Source: Notholithocarpus densiflorus
Lineage: Eukaryota > Streptophyta > Magnoliopsida > Fagales > Fagaceae
NCBI GenBank assembly: GCA_030021035.2
Contig: JARYZH020000004.1
Coordinates: forward strand, 10,523,590-10,587,589
Direction: 5' to 3'
DNA length: 64,000 nucleotides
Under the pieces are notes generated by a model. It was not told the DNA's origin. It searched no databases and saw only the letters and a list, made by a program, of their open reading frames with translations. Position 1 is the stretch's first letter; the number at the start of each line of letters is the position of its first letter. This document shows, piece after piece, positions 44,893-56,470 of this stretch. Made by a program: the position numbers and the translations under genes.

Positions 44893-45144
44893 AGATTCAA
44901 ATCCAAACTTGGAAAATGAAAACAAGTATGAGTGAAAAAATAGGTCAATCCAAACCTAACTTACTAATATGACAGGTTAGGTTGATTCTCACCATTCTCA
45001 ATTATTTTCGTTCATACTCTCAAAATTTTCTCTTTGATTCTTACATTCTCAGTTATTTTATTTTATTTTTATTTTTTACTCTTCTTAATTTTTTTCTTTC
45101 TTCGAGCCAATAAGGGCTAATCTCCCTCATGTTTTCATATACAA

Positions 45145-45180
45145 CTAGTCGTTAACCCGTACGATACACGAGATAATTAA
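45145..45180 (-). mobile_element. Helitron 3' terminus, copy H1
   Basis: On the minus strand the hairpin region reads CTCGTGTATCGTACGGG, then TTAACGA, CTAG and T. It is the same layout as the other copies with two stem mismatches. The element body lies to the right (minus orientation) and is interrupted by copy H2. Repeated ttcccataggtatt phrases at 45287 and 45451 are inside it. Confidence 0.6.
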
Positions 45181-46161
45181 ATTCAAAATCACATATATTT
45201 AAAAAAAACAAATAGAAAGTCCTGTATGAAAAAACTATTAATTAAAAGTTAATAGAAAAATTATTTTATAATTTAAAATAATTTCCCATAGGTATTGTAT
45301 AGGAATCAACCAAGTAGAATGCATATTTTAAATATTAAAAAAGACCGTAATGATGGGCGATGGCTGCTTTTGTTTTATTATTTATCCAAAAGAAAAAAAA
45401 AAAAGAACTTGATAGGATATGAACAAATAAATTGTAGTAGAATTTGAATGGTTTCCCATAGGTATTTGTATAGGTATCAACAAAGTAGGATTTATATTTT
45501 AAATAAAAAAAACAAAACAAAACAAAACTTTGTCTTCTAACTCTCACATGCACCAACACTACACCACCACCATATGTATAGAGGTAATTACACACCCTTG
45601 TTTAGTTTCCTATCAATGTGAATTGCCACTTTTAATATGAATAATGCACCTCCTCACTCCATATTATTCTACTAATCAATCTAAGATTCCAAAATTAAGT
45701 AAGAAACATCTAAACCATTCCCATATGGACTATACTTCTTCTTCTTCTTTTTTAAATACCTATGGACTATATCACAACATTAATATAAAATTGATTATTG
45801 ATCACAGGAAATTTATGGTTTTGATGGTTAGGAATAAGCTCTTCTTCTTGTTATTGATGAATTTTTTATTTATTTTATAGAGTGGTTTTTCCAAGATCAT
45901 ATGAGGGTTCTATATGTAATATACATAGTAGTACAAATTACACCAACGTTAGAGAAAATTTGATTGATGAAATTGTTAATTATTAAATCAAAATTACGAT
46001 TAAATCTAATGTTTTAATCATAAAAACAAATTTTTACAATTAAAATTTTCACATGTAGATTTTTCATACTAATAAACTCACTCACAAGTCACAACAATAA
46101 CAATATTATAAAATAGTAATCATAGAGAGTTAGAGCACGAAAGATGGCAACATGTCCTTAC

Positions 46162-46251
46162 CTCTGCATTTACTCTGAGCAACTCCACGGATACAACGTT
46201 ACAAAGTGGTCTCATGAAGTCCCGTACCCTCTTTGCAAAATCTTCAATTTG
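46162..46251 (-). pseudogene. Orphan 90-base host exon inside Helitron H1
   Basis: On the minus strand an acceptor ending CACACACAG opens a 30-codon frame, QIEDFAKRVRDFMRPLCNVV then SVELLRVNAE, and closes with AG|GTAAGG, a textbook donor. The composition is clearly protein-like. I do not recognise the parent protein and find no neighbouring exon of it. Its position inside a Helitron body suggests capture. Confidence 0.5.
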
Positions 46252-46364
46252 CTGTGTGTGTTTTCTTTGTGAAAATTTGAGTGAGTATGAAGGGTTTCGA
46301 CCTTGGCAGAGGTTTATATTTGTTGAAATTTTTGTTATAGAATTTTAGTTGAAGTAGAATTTTC

Positions 46365-46692
46365 AAGTTCTTGAAACATATATCTAATAGAGTTGAAGAA
46401 TGATATGTCTACAACATTTTTACAACAAATCCTAAGTGGCAGGTTGTTACTGGTTGTTATTGTTGAGGCAAAAAAGTAATTTTAGTGTTAGTTTCAAATT
46501 TGAACCAATAACAACTAACCACCTGTGATTTGTTATAAAAATGTTGTAAATTATTGTAACACTTGATAAGATAATTACACATTGAAGAGAAATAATAAAT
46601 ATATAAGATATAAAACCTAAAATAAAAAGAAAAATAAAATAGCGGTGATGTGAAAAATTGTGGGAACTCCAGAGGTTTCGGTTATATATATA
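46365..46692. repeat. Segment duplicated at 58990-59208
   Basis: agaattttcaagttcttgaaacata through ccagaggtttcggttatata aligns with 58990-59208 at high identity, with an internal deletion in the second copy (it lacks the 46400-46545 part). Both copies end at the insertion point of a Helitron 3' end (46693 and 59209). Confidence 0.8.
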
Positions 46693-46924
46693 CTAGTCAC
46701 TAACCCGTGCTATGCACGGAATTAGTAAATAAAAATTAAATATGATTATTTTATTTGAAAGTACATTTATTTGAAAATGAATAAAATTGAGTAAAAATAT
46801 AACTGTATGCAAACTACTAAAGGAAGATAACAATATTTTGAATTTGTACCACTTCTTGAATCAAAACCATACAAAAATCTTTGCCTAGAAAGCAGCAACA
46901 ATTTCAAGGAAACAGAGGAGTGGA

Positions 46925-49452
46925 GGCCTTTTGTGGAAGGTTTGAAGTTTAATCAAATTGAAGGGTTAGAGAGGGACTGGCTTGAACGGAGGTTTGAAAA
47001 GGAGGAGATTCTTCGTGTTGTTAAAGAGTTGGAAGGAGATAAAGCTCCAGGTCCTGATGGTTTTTCTATGGCCTTCTATCACCATTGTTGGGGAGTTGTG
47101 AAAAGAGAGGTTTTAGTTATATTTGAAGAGTTTTTTCAACACAGTAAGTTTGAAAAATCTCTTAATGCAACTTTCATAACCCTAATTCCTAAGTAGAATA
47201 GTGCCTCCAATATCTGAGATTTTAGACCTATTAACTTGGTGGGGAGTGTATACAAGATCTTGGCTAAGGTTTTGTCAAACCGCTTGAAAAAGGTTTTGGA
47301 TCAGCTGATATCTGAGTCTCAGAACAGTTTTGTGGGTGGCAGACAAATACTTGATTCAGTTCTTATTGCTAATGAGTGTGTTGATAGTAGGGTGAAGAGT
47401 AAGATTCCGGAGGTTATTTGTAAGCTGGACATTGAGAAAGCCTATGATCATGTGAATTGGGAGGCTCTTCTAGATTTGTTGAAGAGAATGGGATTTGGGG
47501 TGTGGTGGTGTAGGTGGATCCGTACATGTATATTTACAGTCCAGTTCTCTGTTTTGGGTAATGGGTCTCTAGCTGACTTTTTTGGGAGTTCGAGGGGATT
47601 GAGACAAAGGGACCCGCTATCTCCTATGTTATTTCTGGTTATGATGGAGGTTTTCAGTAAGATGATGAAAAGAGTTGAAGGTGCTGGTTTACTTCGAGGT
47701 TTCAGGGTTGATGGTAGAAGGGGTGAAGGGGTATGTGTCTCACATCTTTTATTTGCAGATGATACGATTCTGTTTTGTGATGCAAATGAGGAGCAAATTC
47801 TACATGTTCGGATGCTCCTTCTTTGTTTCCAGGCTGTGATAGGATTAAAGGTTAATGCTTTGAAGAGTGAGATGGTTCCCATTGGGGAGGTTCCTAATAT
47901 TCATGTCTTGGCAGAGATCTTAGGTTGCCGGATTGGGTCTTTGCCTATGACCTATCTTGGTATGCCACTGGGAGCGTCCTACAAGTTCCCTACTATTTGG
48001 AATCCTATATTGGAGAAAATTGAGCGTAAGTTGGCTGGTTAGAAGAAGATGTATTTGTCAAAAGGTGGAAGACTAGCGTTGCTTAAGAGTACATTATCTA
48101 GTCTTCCGACTTACTTTTTATCTCTTTTTGTTATTCCTACGCATGCCGCCAATAAAATTGAGAGGTTGCAAATGGATTTTTTGTGGGAGGACTTCAAGAC
48201 GCATCTGGTGGGATGGGATAAGGTGTGTGCAACTCTGGAAAATAGTGGGTTAGGAGTAAGGAAATTAACTACTTTTAATAAAGCCTTACTAGGGAAATGG
48301 TTATGGCGGTTTGGGGTTAAGGAGACAAGGCTTTGGAGAAGGGTTGTAGCTCTAAAGTTTGGGATAGAATTGGGGGGGGTGGTGGGTGGGTAGATTGGAC
48401 TTCCAAGCTAGATAGAGGGGTACATGGGTGTGGTTTGTGAAGAAGCATCCGAATGGGCTGGGAAGTTTTTAGTAAAAATATTCGGTATGAGGTAGGGGTG
48501 GGGGATAGAGTGAAGCTTTGGACAGATCAATGGTGTGGAGATTCTCCACTTCAATTGACCTTTTCCGATTGTGTATGAAATTGCCTCCAATAAAGGGGCA
48601 TCAATGGCATCTTCTCTTGAACGGTTGGGGATAGAGGAACGGAGAAGCTGGGATGTTCGTTTCATTCGAAGACCAAATGATTGGGAAATGGGTGATATGG
48701 ATGAATTTCTCCATACTTTGGCCTCTAATTTACCTCCAACTTAGAATGGAGATCATATGCGATGGAAGTTAACGAAGAATGGGGATTTTGATATTCGATC
48801 ATTTTATAATAACTTAAGAGGACCCTTTCCCATTATATTTTTTTGGAAAGGTGTTTGGAAGGTTAGGGCCCCTCGGCGTGTTTCTTTCTTTGTGTGGACT
48901 GCTGTATGGGATAAAATCCTTACAGGTGACAATTTTCTGGTAGAGGGATCAACTTTGTTGACTGGTGCATTATGTGTCGTTGTAATGGGGAGACGATGGA
49001 TCATTTGCTACTGCATTGTGGTAAGGCTTACCGGTTGTAGAGTTTGGTGTTTAGATCTTTTGGGATTTATTGGGTCTTGCCAAGATCAGTTGCGGATACT
49101 CTCTTTGGTTGGTGGAATTGGCTTGGAAAGCATTCGTCTAGCATTTGGAATTTAGCTCCGCTATGCTTAATGTGGTTTTTGTGGAGGGAGCGAAATTGGA
49201 GGACGTTTGAGGACATGGAAAGTTCCGATGACCAGTTATTGACTTCTTTCAGTAGCTCCCTTTTTGATTGGTCTATGGCTTGGGAACTCACCTCTAGTGA
49301 TTCTCTCCCTATGTTCCTTAGCTCCCTTCTTTGTAATTAGTATCTTTTCTTTCTGCTTTTATCTTCTTTTTCTGTAATTTTTATCTCTGCCTTATGATTT
49401 TCTGCATAAGGTAGTTTTTTTTTAATATAAATCTTTATTACTTATCAAAATA
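46925..49452 (+). mobile_element. LINE (L1-type), 5'-truncated, RT core mostly open
   Basis: Plus strand: an RT N-terminal part (EILRVVKELEGDKAPGPDGF, FITLIPK), a stop at 47194, then 268 open codons from 47236. These contain FRPINLVGSVYKILAKVLSN, SESQNSFVGGRQILDSVLIA, CKLDIEKAYDHVNW, GLRQRDPLSPMLFL and the catalytic HLLFADDTILFCDA, to GMPLGASYKF. Beyond a stop the frame continues (SKGGRLALLKSTLSSLPTYF) into the zf-RVT tail to about 49340. The endonuclease half is missing. The 3' end near 49440-49452 (ttacttatcaaaataaagg) resembles the A-rich L1 end. Only a few stops and shifts are present, so it is younger than the LINE at 15-18 kb. Confidence 0.92.
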
Positions 49453-51043
49453 AAGGAAAAGAAATATAACTATGCAATAATACATTTTTTGCATTTAGAT
49501 CCAACATGAAAAAAAAAATCCCTTGAAGATGCAAAGCCTTGGCATATGATATGATATCTATAAAATGAACTTGCTTGCAGCTTCATGCAGAGCTAAAACA
49601 CCAACATAGAGATCTGATATAGCCTCAATCTTCCATGGGTCAAATAATTTGGTGAAACGTTAGACACAATCACTTATTTAAGAAATTAGTACAAAAGATC
49701 ATATCAGGTTGGACCATTTTATTAGTTGAAAAAAATTTTAGCAAAGCCAAAGCTTATCTACAAAAATCAGTGAATTCCAGATGGAATCAAAGGCAACACA
49801 AATAATGGTAATGTTTATTGCAATGGTAAATATCTCTATTGCACTTACAGTTCATAAAGGTAATTTTTATTTCCATACCTACTATTTGTTTAGTATGTAA
49901 GTAAAGTTGACTTAATATGTATCCTTCTCAATTGCATTACACACAGTATGTACAATTTTGAAGCAAGTCACATGGTTCAGTGAACCAAATTAAATCTAAC
50001 ACAAATAAATATCTAAAACATAACCAAATCTAACCTTTATACCTTTATCTAATCCAAATGCCTAAATCATAATCTATCCCAAGAAAATACCCAAACCTAG
50101 ATCATATTTGTTACAGAAAATATATACTATATTTAACAATATTTGATGGACAATTTTAAATTAAAAAAAAATACCAGAAAGAATATATGACCTTTAGTTT
50201 GGTTTCAATAGTGACATAATGAAAGCCAATCAATAGATTAACTAACCCCTATGACAAAGAAAGACAACTCAAATCTGTAATTTTATTTGGTAGAACAAAA
50301 TAGTATTATAATTGATGTTAAGATATGGTTGTTACTTAATGTCATCAATCACAACAATATAAAGAGAAGTATATAGGTTGCTAATCCAAGTATACTCTGT
50401 TATCCATTAGAAACTGTTGGTAGAAATAGACACATCTATAATCAAAAGCTTAGGTAACACACTGATGACATAAAACTAACTGTCAAGTGTTAGTTTTAAA
50501 ACCAACACAAGGTATGTAATAAACTAATAATTTTAAAAAAAAAATGGTGTTCAAAGTGGGATATAAGCAAATAAAAGCAGCATTAAATAGAGACACAACT
50601 ACTAAAATGGCTTTCACATCAATATCTAGAAATTCCTAAGGAAATAATATTCTCAAAAGTAACCGCATACCACTTTGACTCCAAGAAAAATTATGAAAAG
50701 ACCAGGGTAAAAGTTCTAAAATTTTAAACCTTCTACTTTTTTTTTTTTTTTTTTTTTGAGAAATAATTACAACATGCTGCTAACCCCGCAGCTCGAACCC
50801 TTTACACATGCAAAATTGCAAAAATGCTGCTTTATTATTAGGGGGAAAAAATTAGAGTAAAAGCAAACCCAAGATTAAACTTCAATCTTAATTATTTCAA
50901 CAGCATACCAATTATGTTTTAAATGTAAGTTTGCATCTAACAGAATTCAAGTAGCTAAATACATGCTAATCAAAATGAGCAATGTCCATTGAAGCAAAAT
51001 TACTTAAAAAGGGAAACTGAAAAAGGTCAATCATATTGCATAC
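49453..51043. other. AT-rich interior of H2
   Basis: Probably intron of the captured minus-strand gene. A SINE-like piece occupies 50738-50830. No exon with convincing splice sites was found in the rest. Confidence 0.4.
50738..50830 (-). mobile_element. SINE-like 3' fragment
   Basis: On the minus strand AGGGTTCGAGCTGCGGGG (B-box-like GGTTCGAGC) is followed by TTAGCAGCATGTTGTAATTA and an A run of about 18. It is the 3' part of a tRNA-derived element with its tail. The A-box half is missing. Confidence 0.5.
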
Positions 51044-51182
51044 CAGATCAACATTATCAATGACAGCAACATCTGCCTGTTTCAGTGCAGTCAACTCAAA
51101 GGCTCCCTTAAAGGTCCAAGTGGGAGATTTGGCAGTTACCCCACAGCATTAACCCATTGACCATTACTATCTCTAGATCGTG
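51044..51182 (-). pseudogene. Exon of the gene captured in H2 (C-terminal of the visible set)
   Basis: Between an acceptor ending CTTGTAG and a GTATGC donor, the minus strand reads RSRDSNGQWVNAVG, then after a one-base loss VTAKSPTWTFKGAFELTALK and QADVAVIDNVDL. The frameshift inside an otherwise protein-like exon shows it no longer codes. Parent unknown. It has the same strand as the exons at 53-55 kb and could belong to the same gene. Confidence 0.45.
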
Positions 51183-53346
51183 CTACAAGCCCAGTGCTTT
51201 ATCAATAATATATGCTATCAGTATAACACCTCACTGAGTAAAAATATTTGTGTTTCAAGACTTCATCAATTAAATCAAGATAGTAATTAGCATCAACCGA
51301 AAAAAAAAACAAAATCTTTAGATACTATTTAGCATCAAATCAACTGTGCCTAAAATTTTTATTGAACCCCATAAACAAAACTATCTGCAACAAACAGCCC
51401 ATATATATTAGTGAAAATTCTGAAACCACAATCTACATCAACATAAATTAATTTTTCAGCCAAATAAATTAATCACCAAGCTGACTCTTAGGCCTTTCAA
51501 AAACACACAAACAAACAAAAAAAACCATTAAATCGATACTATCTCCACTACAAAACCCATCCATATCCACAATATTTTCTTACAAAACCTGTAGAATTGG
51601 ATTTTCTATGAGTGTTTCCATGACTTCAACAAAACCAAAAAAAAAAAAAAATAGAGAGGAAAAAGGGTTAGGAATTGAAATCCATAAATTGACAGAAAAC
51701 CTAATTGAAGACATATAATTAAAACTCAACTTCAAGGCTCTGTTTTATGCCCAGATCAATGACCGCTACAGTGTTAAATCTTATCCATCATAAATAACCT
51801 AAAATTTGTATTACACAAACTGATTTACAGATGAATTGTATTTGTGTATGATGTTATGTAATTTTTTACATCAAGGCAAAATTAAATGATGATTCCAAAG
51901 AGCAACAACTAAAAGCATAGCGATGTGAAGGTCTATTGGCATATTAGAGACTTGTAGTAGAATTTAACTTGCCTTTTTCTTTATACCTAACATTATAAAG
52001 AGAAAACGTGACTTAATATGAAAAGAAAACAAAAACTTGGAAAGAGAACAACTTTTTGATAAAATAGTATTAAAATGACTATAACATGAATCCACCCAAA
52101 AATTACGCCCATGACAAACTAAACACATTACAATTGAACAAATACAGCATAGCCTCCTCTTATAATACTTTGCCACTAAACACCCTTGCATTTTTCTAAA
52201 TCCAAATATGTTGCAATGAAGTGCTATATTAATAAAACCGAACTCCCTCAGGTGAAATCCTAACTCCACTGTCGCATGCTTATATGCAAATTGGGTCATC
52301 ATCTATCAATTGCAGAAAAACCATGTAAACCAACTGACTTGCCACCTCCTCATTACAGTTAAGCTGCAACCAACTGAGGCTTGAGGACTAATTTGCCCGA
52401 GTTTTGACATCTGACATGATTTATATCTATTTATAAAGAAAATTTCAACATTAGAATATAGCATAAGACCAAAAATGCACATTCCTAACATAAATCAAAA
52501 GGAGTGGGAATAAGCACATCAAATAGTCCAAACAATTAAATTTCCAGTATTCAAACCCAAGTCAGCACATCCCCAATCTGCATAAAGCAGAATGTAACAA
52601 TGTCTAAAATATTAAACATAAATACAGAATTTAGTGGGTAATCATCAGATAGTTTATGACAGTTCATCTATACTATTATCCCAACACACGTACAGGCTTT
52701 AAACTTACGTAAAATGCAAAAATGCCAAGTAATACCAGCTGCTCTTAGAGGCATTTTGTCGAACACCTAGTAGATATAACCAAGAAATAGAACTTGGTTA
52801 ATCTACAGGTGTTGAAGATATAGGGAACCATAATTTCCAGTATGACATATTTAGAATAATGGAATTCACAAATCAAAAACATATTGATACATCAAGTAAA
52901 ATTTAAGGAACCAACATCATACCACCTAAACTGCTACCGGAAATTTTTTTTAAAACAAATCAGGTAATAAAAAAGATAACAAAAAAACTATACTTGGGTT
53001 AGATATTGGAGTCTAGTAGAAGAGGGTAGAGAGTAAAGCAAACATTTTCTTACGACCACACCCACATTTTCTTACTACATCACCTTTGCCTTGTTTTTCC
53101 TCATTAATTGGTAGTTTTTTCCTATATCAATATTCTTAAGCCAAAAAAAAAAAAAAAAAATTGAAGTTTATATGATATCCCAAAGCATTAATAGAGAAAC
53201 TAAAACAATTCCTTAACACAAATCAAACAAAACAAAACAAAAAATCTATTTGGGTTTCTCATAAATGATCCTAGAAACCAATGCTTACGACCAATCTTCA
53301 ACCAACAATAATTCCCACAATTGATATTCGAATAAGAAATACATAC

Positions 53347-53596
53347 CCACTTGAAAAAGACAGCCCTTGGCTTCTGCTTAGGGGATTTTGTGGGAAGTTT
53401 CTTAGGACTGTGAAATCAATCAAAAAGGAAAAAAATAGAAGCAAGAGATCCTTAAACTTAATACCTAATCTTGAAATCAGTGGTAAAACAAAACTAAATA
53501 AATAAATAAATTCAAAGAAAAGAGAAGGAGGAGAAGAAACGTACCTAATAGCAAGTAATCTGGGAGACAAGGAAGCATTTGAATCGTAAGATTTTC
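53347..53596 (-). pseudogene. Two consecutive captured exons (53596-53545, 53407-53347)
   Basis: Minus strand: acceptor GATACACAG, 52-base exon ending AG, donor GTACGT; then acceptor GATTTCACAG, 61-base exon, donor GTATGT. The phase-2/phase-1 join is exact and gives KSYDSNASLSPRLLAIS, PKKLPTKSPKQKPRAVFFKW. A basic, Pro/Lys-rich stretch like this often precedes a folded domain or sits in an organelle-targeted N-terminus. The intron of 137 bases is within plant norms. I do not recognise the protein. Confidence 0.5.
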
Positions 53597-53649
53597 CTGT
53601 GTATCGTGGGTCTTTATTAGGTTTTCAGTTTGGGGCTAACAGAGACCAC

Positions 53650-53770
53650 TTTTTTTTTTCTTTTTTTTTTTTGATAGGTAAGAAAGAAAATATTATTAAA
53701 AAAGGAATAGCAGGAAAAATACACAAGGCTCACAATAGTGAACAAAGAGTAACAGAGACAACTTGCAGTT
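53650..53770 (-). mobile_element. LINE 3'-end fragment with A-rich tail
   Basis: On the minus strand ATTATTTTCTTTCTTACCTATCAAA (split here: ATTTTCTTTCTTACC, TATCAAAA) runs into a long A-rich tail (T run on plus at 53650-53671). The same TTACNTATCAAAA ending closes the LINE at 49440, so this is a strongly 5'-truncated relative. Confidence 0.6.
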
Positions 53771-54143
53771 GGATACTTGTGTAATACTTTGTAACCCTAT
53801 GATTGATTGCCACCCTCTAGTCTAGATGGAAATCAATTTTCTTAGAAAAATTTCAGTATAACCAATCAATGTGGCAAATTATGCAGAGGAAAATCATTAA
53901 GGAATTATTACCTTTGCTTGTTTAAAATAGAATCAACCAAAGATATCTTTCTAGGATCAACACGAGCCACAATCTCTATATTCCTTGCGTCTCCTCATAA
54001 CTGGTTCTTCTCTAATAGGCCACAACACATAAACCTTTATCAAAACGAAATCTAGGCTAGATACCTAAATCAAAACTAAGTAGTCCATAACAACCAAACT
54101 TTAATCATATTTAATGCCAAAATATTTGTTTATAAGAAAATAC

Positions 54144-54270
54144 CTTTACTATTGTGGTACGTGGTATTACGGTGGCGGGATGCCGCCTGAAGGTGGTTGC
54201 TGGCCTGACAATGCTGGCAGCCCTCAGACTTATCTCTCTTTCTTTTTGATGTGCCTTACTGATGTTTTTC
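54144..54270 (-). pseudogene. Possible exon of the captured gene
   Basis: The minus strand reads ISLRAASIVRPATTFRRHPA, TVIPRTTIVK up to an AAAG|GTATTT donor, in phase 0. It is basic and Ser/Thr/Arg-rich, as in transit peptides. The acceptor is uncertain (a CATCAG near 54270 would do). The complementary strand is also open here, so the coding call is weak. Confidence 0.35.
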
Positions 54271-54705
54271 TTGCTTTGGGGCTTTGCTTGCAAATAGGGT
54301 AAAACTTGTATGTAAAAATTGTTGTTGCTGGAAATAAAGTACAGAGAGCGGGGGAAGAAGGGGAATGTAGAGAAGAAAGAAGTTTGAGCAATCAAAATCA
54401 AGCAAGCCGAATTGAAAATTAAAATTTCAAACATAACCTCACTATGAAATTCTAACAGAATTCATATATCACTTAGTTTAAACAAAAGTAATAATAAAAC
54501 TAACCCCAAAAAGTATCATTGTGGAAAATTCTTTTTAACAAATAAATTCAAGCAATCAAAAATCAAGCAAATCCATCTTAAAATTACAATTTCAGACACA
54601 ATTACACAAACCCACTATGAAGACATACGCTTTTATCAAACCATTTGATTAACAAAATTTGCATACAAAAGTAAAGCCAATAAAAAAACACCAATAAAGG
54701 AAAAC

Positions 54706-54780
54706 CTGATAAAAACCGAGAGAGAATGGTCTAATATGGAGGCCGGGTCGGAGATTAAAAATGTTGGTACCCATGGTCAT
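54706..54780 (-). pseudogene. First coding exon of the captured gene
   Basis: The minus-strand ATG at 54780 opens MTMGTNIFNLRPGLHIRPFS, LGFYQ, ending at CAG|GTTTTC in phase 0. It follows a leader of about 200 bases that is GC-richer than its surroundings and contains pyrimidine tracts. A second Met three codons in could serve as the start. The N-terminus (Arg, Ser, Leu, Phe rich, no acidic residue) looks like a mitochondrial or plastid targeting sequence; this is inference. Confidence 0.45.
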
Positions 54781-55018
54781 GCCCTTGCAAGCTTTCTGCA
54801 AAATAACTTGGGTCTGCGTTTGAGAGAGGGGTAGAGGGTAGAGGTTCTATGCTTGACGGTGGACAGAAAGGGAAAAACAAAAGAAGACAATTTCACCGGC
54901 AGTGGTTCCGCTGTGTGACGGCGGCAGGCTAGTGGAGACAATCCTATATCCTATCTCTCTTCATAGAGTTTCTTCTCGCAGAGGAAAAATGGGCAGAGGC
55001 AAAATTGAAGTGAAGTTG

Positions 55019-55029
55019 AATATATAAAG
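55019..55029 (-). promoter_or_regulatory. Promoter of the captured gene (TATA-like), conserved in copy H4
   Basis: The minus strand has CTTTATATATTC, about 240 bases before the ATG at 54780. The surrounding 100 bases (ttctcgcagagg..., agttacccact) recur at 60250-60365 in Helitron H4, including the TATA-like tract (gcatatataaac on plus). Conservation across copies shows the promoter region travelled with the element. Confidence 0.45.
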
Positions 55030-55387
55030 AGACAGTTAAAGAAGTTACCCACTAAAACGGTGTATGTTTTTTTTTAAATAGGTAGTAAAATTTTGGTGAA
55101 TGTGTTGAGTGTGAGGCTAAAAATATAAAATATTTTATTTGGGTCATTTGTTGGTTGTTTTTCAAAAAATAAAAAAGTCTTATTTGTTGATTTGTCATTT
55201 TTTAAAGAAATGTTTTTCATTTTTTAATAACTACTGTTTAAGAGTAAAACGTTTCACATAAACCACTAAATGAAAAGGCACAATGTTTTGGTGTTTTAAA
55301 ATGTAAACGTGGCATTAATTTGTGTAGCCACGTGACGCAATAAGACGCAATAAACAAAAAATCAAACGTTTCGACTATTAGTTATTA

Positions 55388-55972
55388 CTAGTCACTAATC
55401 CGTGCAATGCACAGGAATAGTTATTGGATGAGTTTAAAAAAATCATCATTTTTGATTTGGAGTAGTAAGCAAAAATGCATGAAATTTATTATTAAAAGAA
55501 ATAGCACAAAATGTTATTAGTTAGACAAAAAAAAATAATGTTGTTTTATTTATTAGTTTTTTGTGGGAATAAATAAGAGAAAGAATATTGTGTCTCTAGT
55601 TTAATTTTTGTTGTATATATAAGTATATATAATATAGGTTGTAATATATATACCAAAAGGTGCCTATTGAAAAGTCATAACCATTCAAATTAAATATACC
55701 AAAAGTTGCCTATTGAAAAATCATAACCCTTCATATTGGATATACCAAAATATGTCTATTGACCGAAAATGTTCCTATTGAATTAAAAAGTGTCTATTGA
55801 CCTAAAATGTGCATATTGATAAAAATGTGTCTATTGATAAAAAATGTGCTTAAAAAATGAAAATACACAACTGCACGGTGTTTTTAAATATATACATGGC
55901 ATAAATTTATATAGCCACATGTTGTAATAAAGAGTGGTCAACAAAAAGTCTAACGTTTCACTTTTATATTAT
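55388..55972 (-). mobile_element. Short Helitron-like element H3
   Basis: The 3' end (minus) lies at 55388: CCTGTGCATTGCACGG hairpin, ATTAGTGA, CTAG, T. The right edge near 55972 carries the family 5' end (AAACGTTAGACTTTTTGTTG, GACCACTC on minus). It is about 585 bp and non-coding. A degenerate array of about 22-bp units (gtgtctattgataaaaa and variants, 55655-55860) fills its middle. Confidence 0.6.
55655..55860. repeat. Degenerate short-unit tandem array inside H3
   Basis: Phrases such as tgcctattgaaaa, tgtctattgacc and tgtctattgataaaa recur eight or nine times, first at about 45-base then at about 20-base spacing. Confidence 0.75.
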
Positions 55973-56125
55973 ACAAGTTCCGTCAGTGTGCAATCCGCCC
56001 TTTTTATATATTTTTTCTCAAATTCAATGCCAAATATTGGGCTTATGCTCCAGTTTTTTGAAATTATTAATAATAGCTCTCATAATGCTATTTTAATTAT
56101 CAATTAATAATGAGTTCCTTGATGA

Positions 56126-56295
56126 TTTTTTTTTTTTTTTTTTTAGAGAGTTTCAACCTATGGCGTCCGCTCCTAATGATAGCTTTTTATCATCAGACCA
56201 AGACACCAATCAGTTTTTGGTGTAGGCGGGGATTGAACCTCATATCTCTTATACAACCATTAGATACTATACCAGTTGAGCTAACTGAAACCCAC
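56126..56295 (-). mobile_element. tRNA-derived SINE, full length, 13-bp target duplication
   Basis: On the minus strand it starts GGGTTTCAGTTAGCTCAACT (A box TAGCTCAACTGG), has B box GGTTCAATCCC, a body with CCTACACCAAAAACTGATTG, and ends AGGTTGAAACTCTCTAAAAA in an A tail. AGTTCCTTGATGA flanks it on both sides (56113-56125 and 56296-56308). The perfect duplication and intact boxes indicate a fairly recent insertion. Confidence 0.92.
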
Positions 56296-56470
56296 AGTTC
56301 CTTGATGAATTAGTAAAAAGGCTAACCAATAACAAAAGTGGCAGCCACACCAAAATTGAGTCTAATAAAATAGATTCAAAATATTTGACTCTACTATATT
56401 GACCAAATTTTCTTTATTCATCAAACCCATGCACCTTTGCACATATAAGGCCAAAGCTATGGTATTAACA

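Larger units (their letters stand above)
46693..55387 (-). mobile_element. Large Helitron-like element H2 with captured gene and nested LINE
   Basis: The 3' end (minus strand) is at 46693: a GTGCATAGCACGGG hairpin, TTAGTGA, CTAG, then T. The probable 5' region is 55310-55387, where the sequence AACTAATAGTCGAAACGTTTGA plus GGCTACA (minus) matches the 5' ends of copies near 55972, 58985 and 60509. The terminal TC was not seen, perhaps lost when H3 inserted at 55388. The 8.7 kb body contains a LINE, SINE-like pieces and a spliced gene fragment with its promoter. No RepHel helicase ORF is visible, so the element is non-autonomous. Confidence 0.55.

Noticed and set aside
54114..54302. Plus-strand ORF with WYYGGGMPPEGGCWPDNAG as a glycine-rich gene
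   Set aside because: Sits opposite the captured-gene exons, has no start context or splice support, and the minus strand reading joins a consistent exon series.
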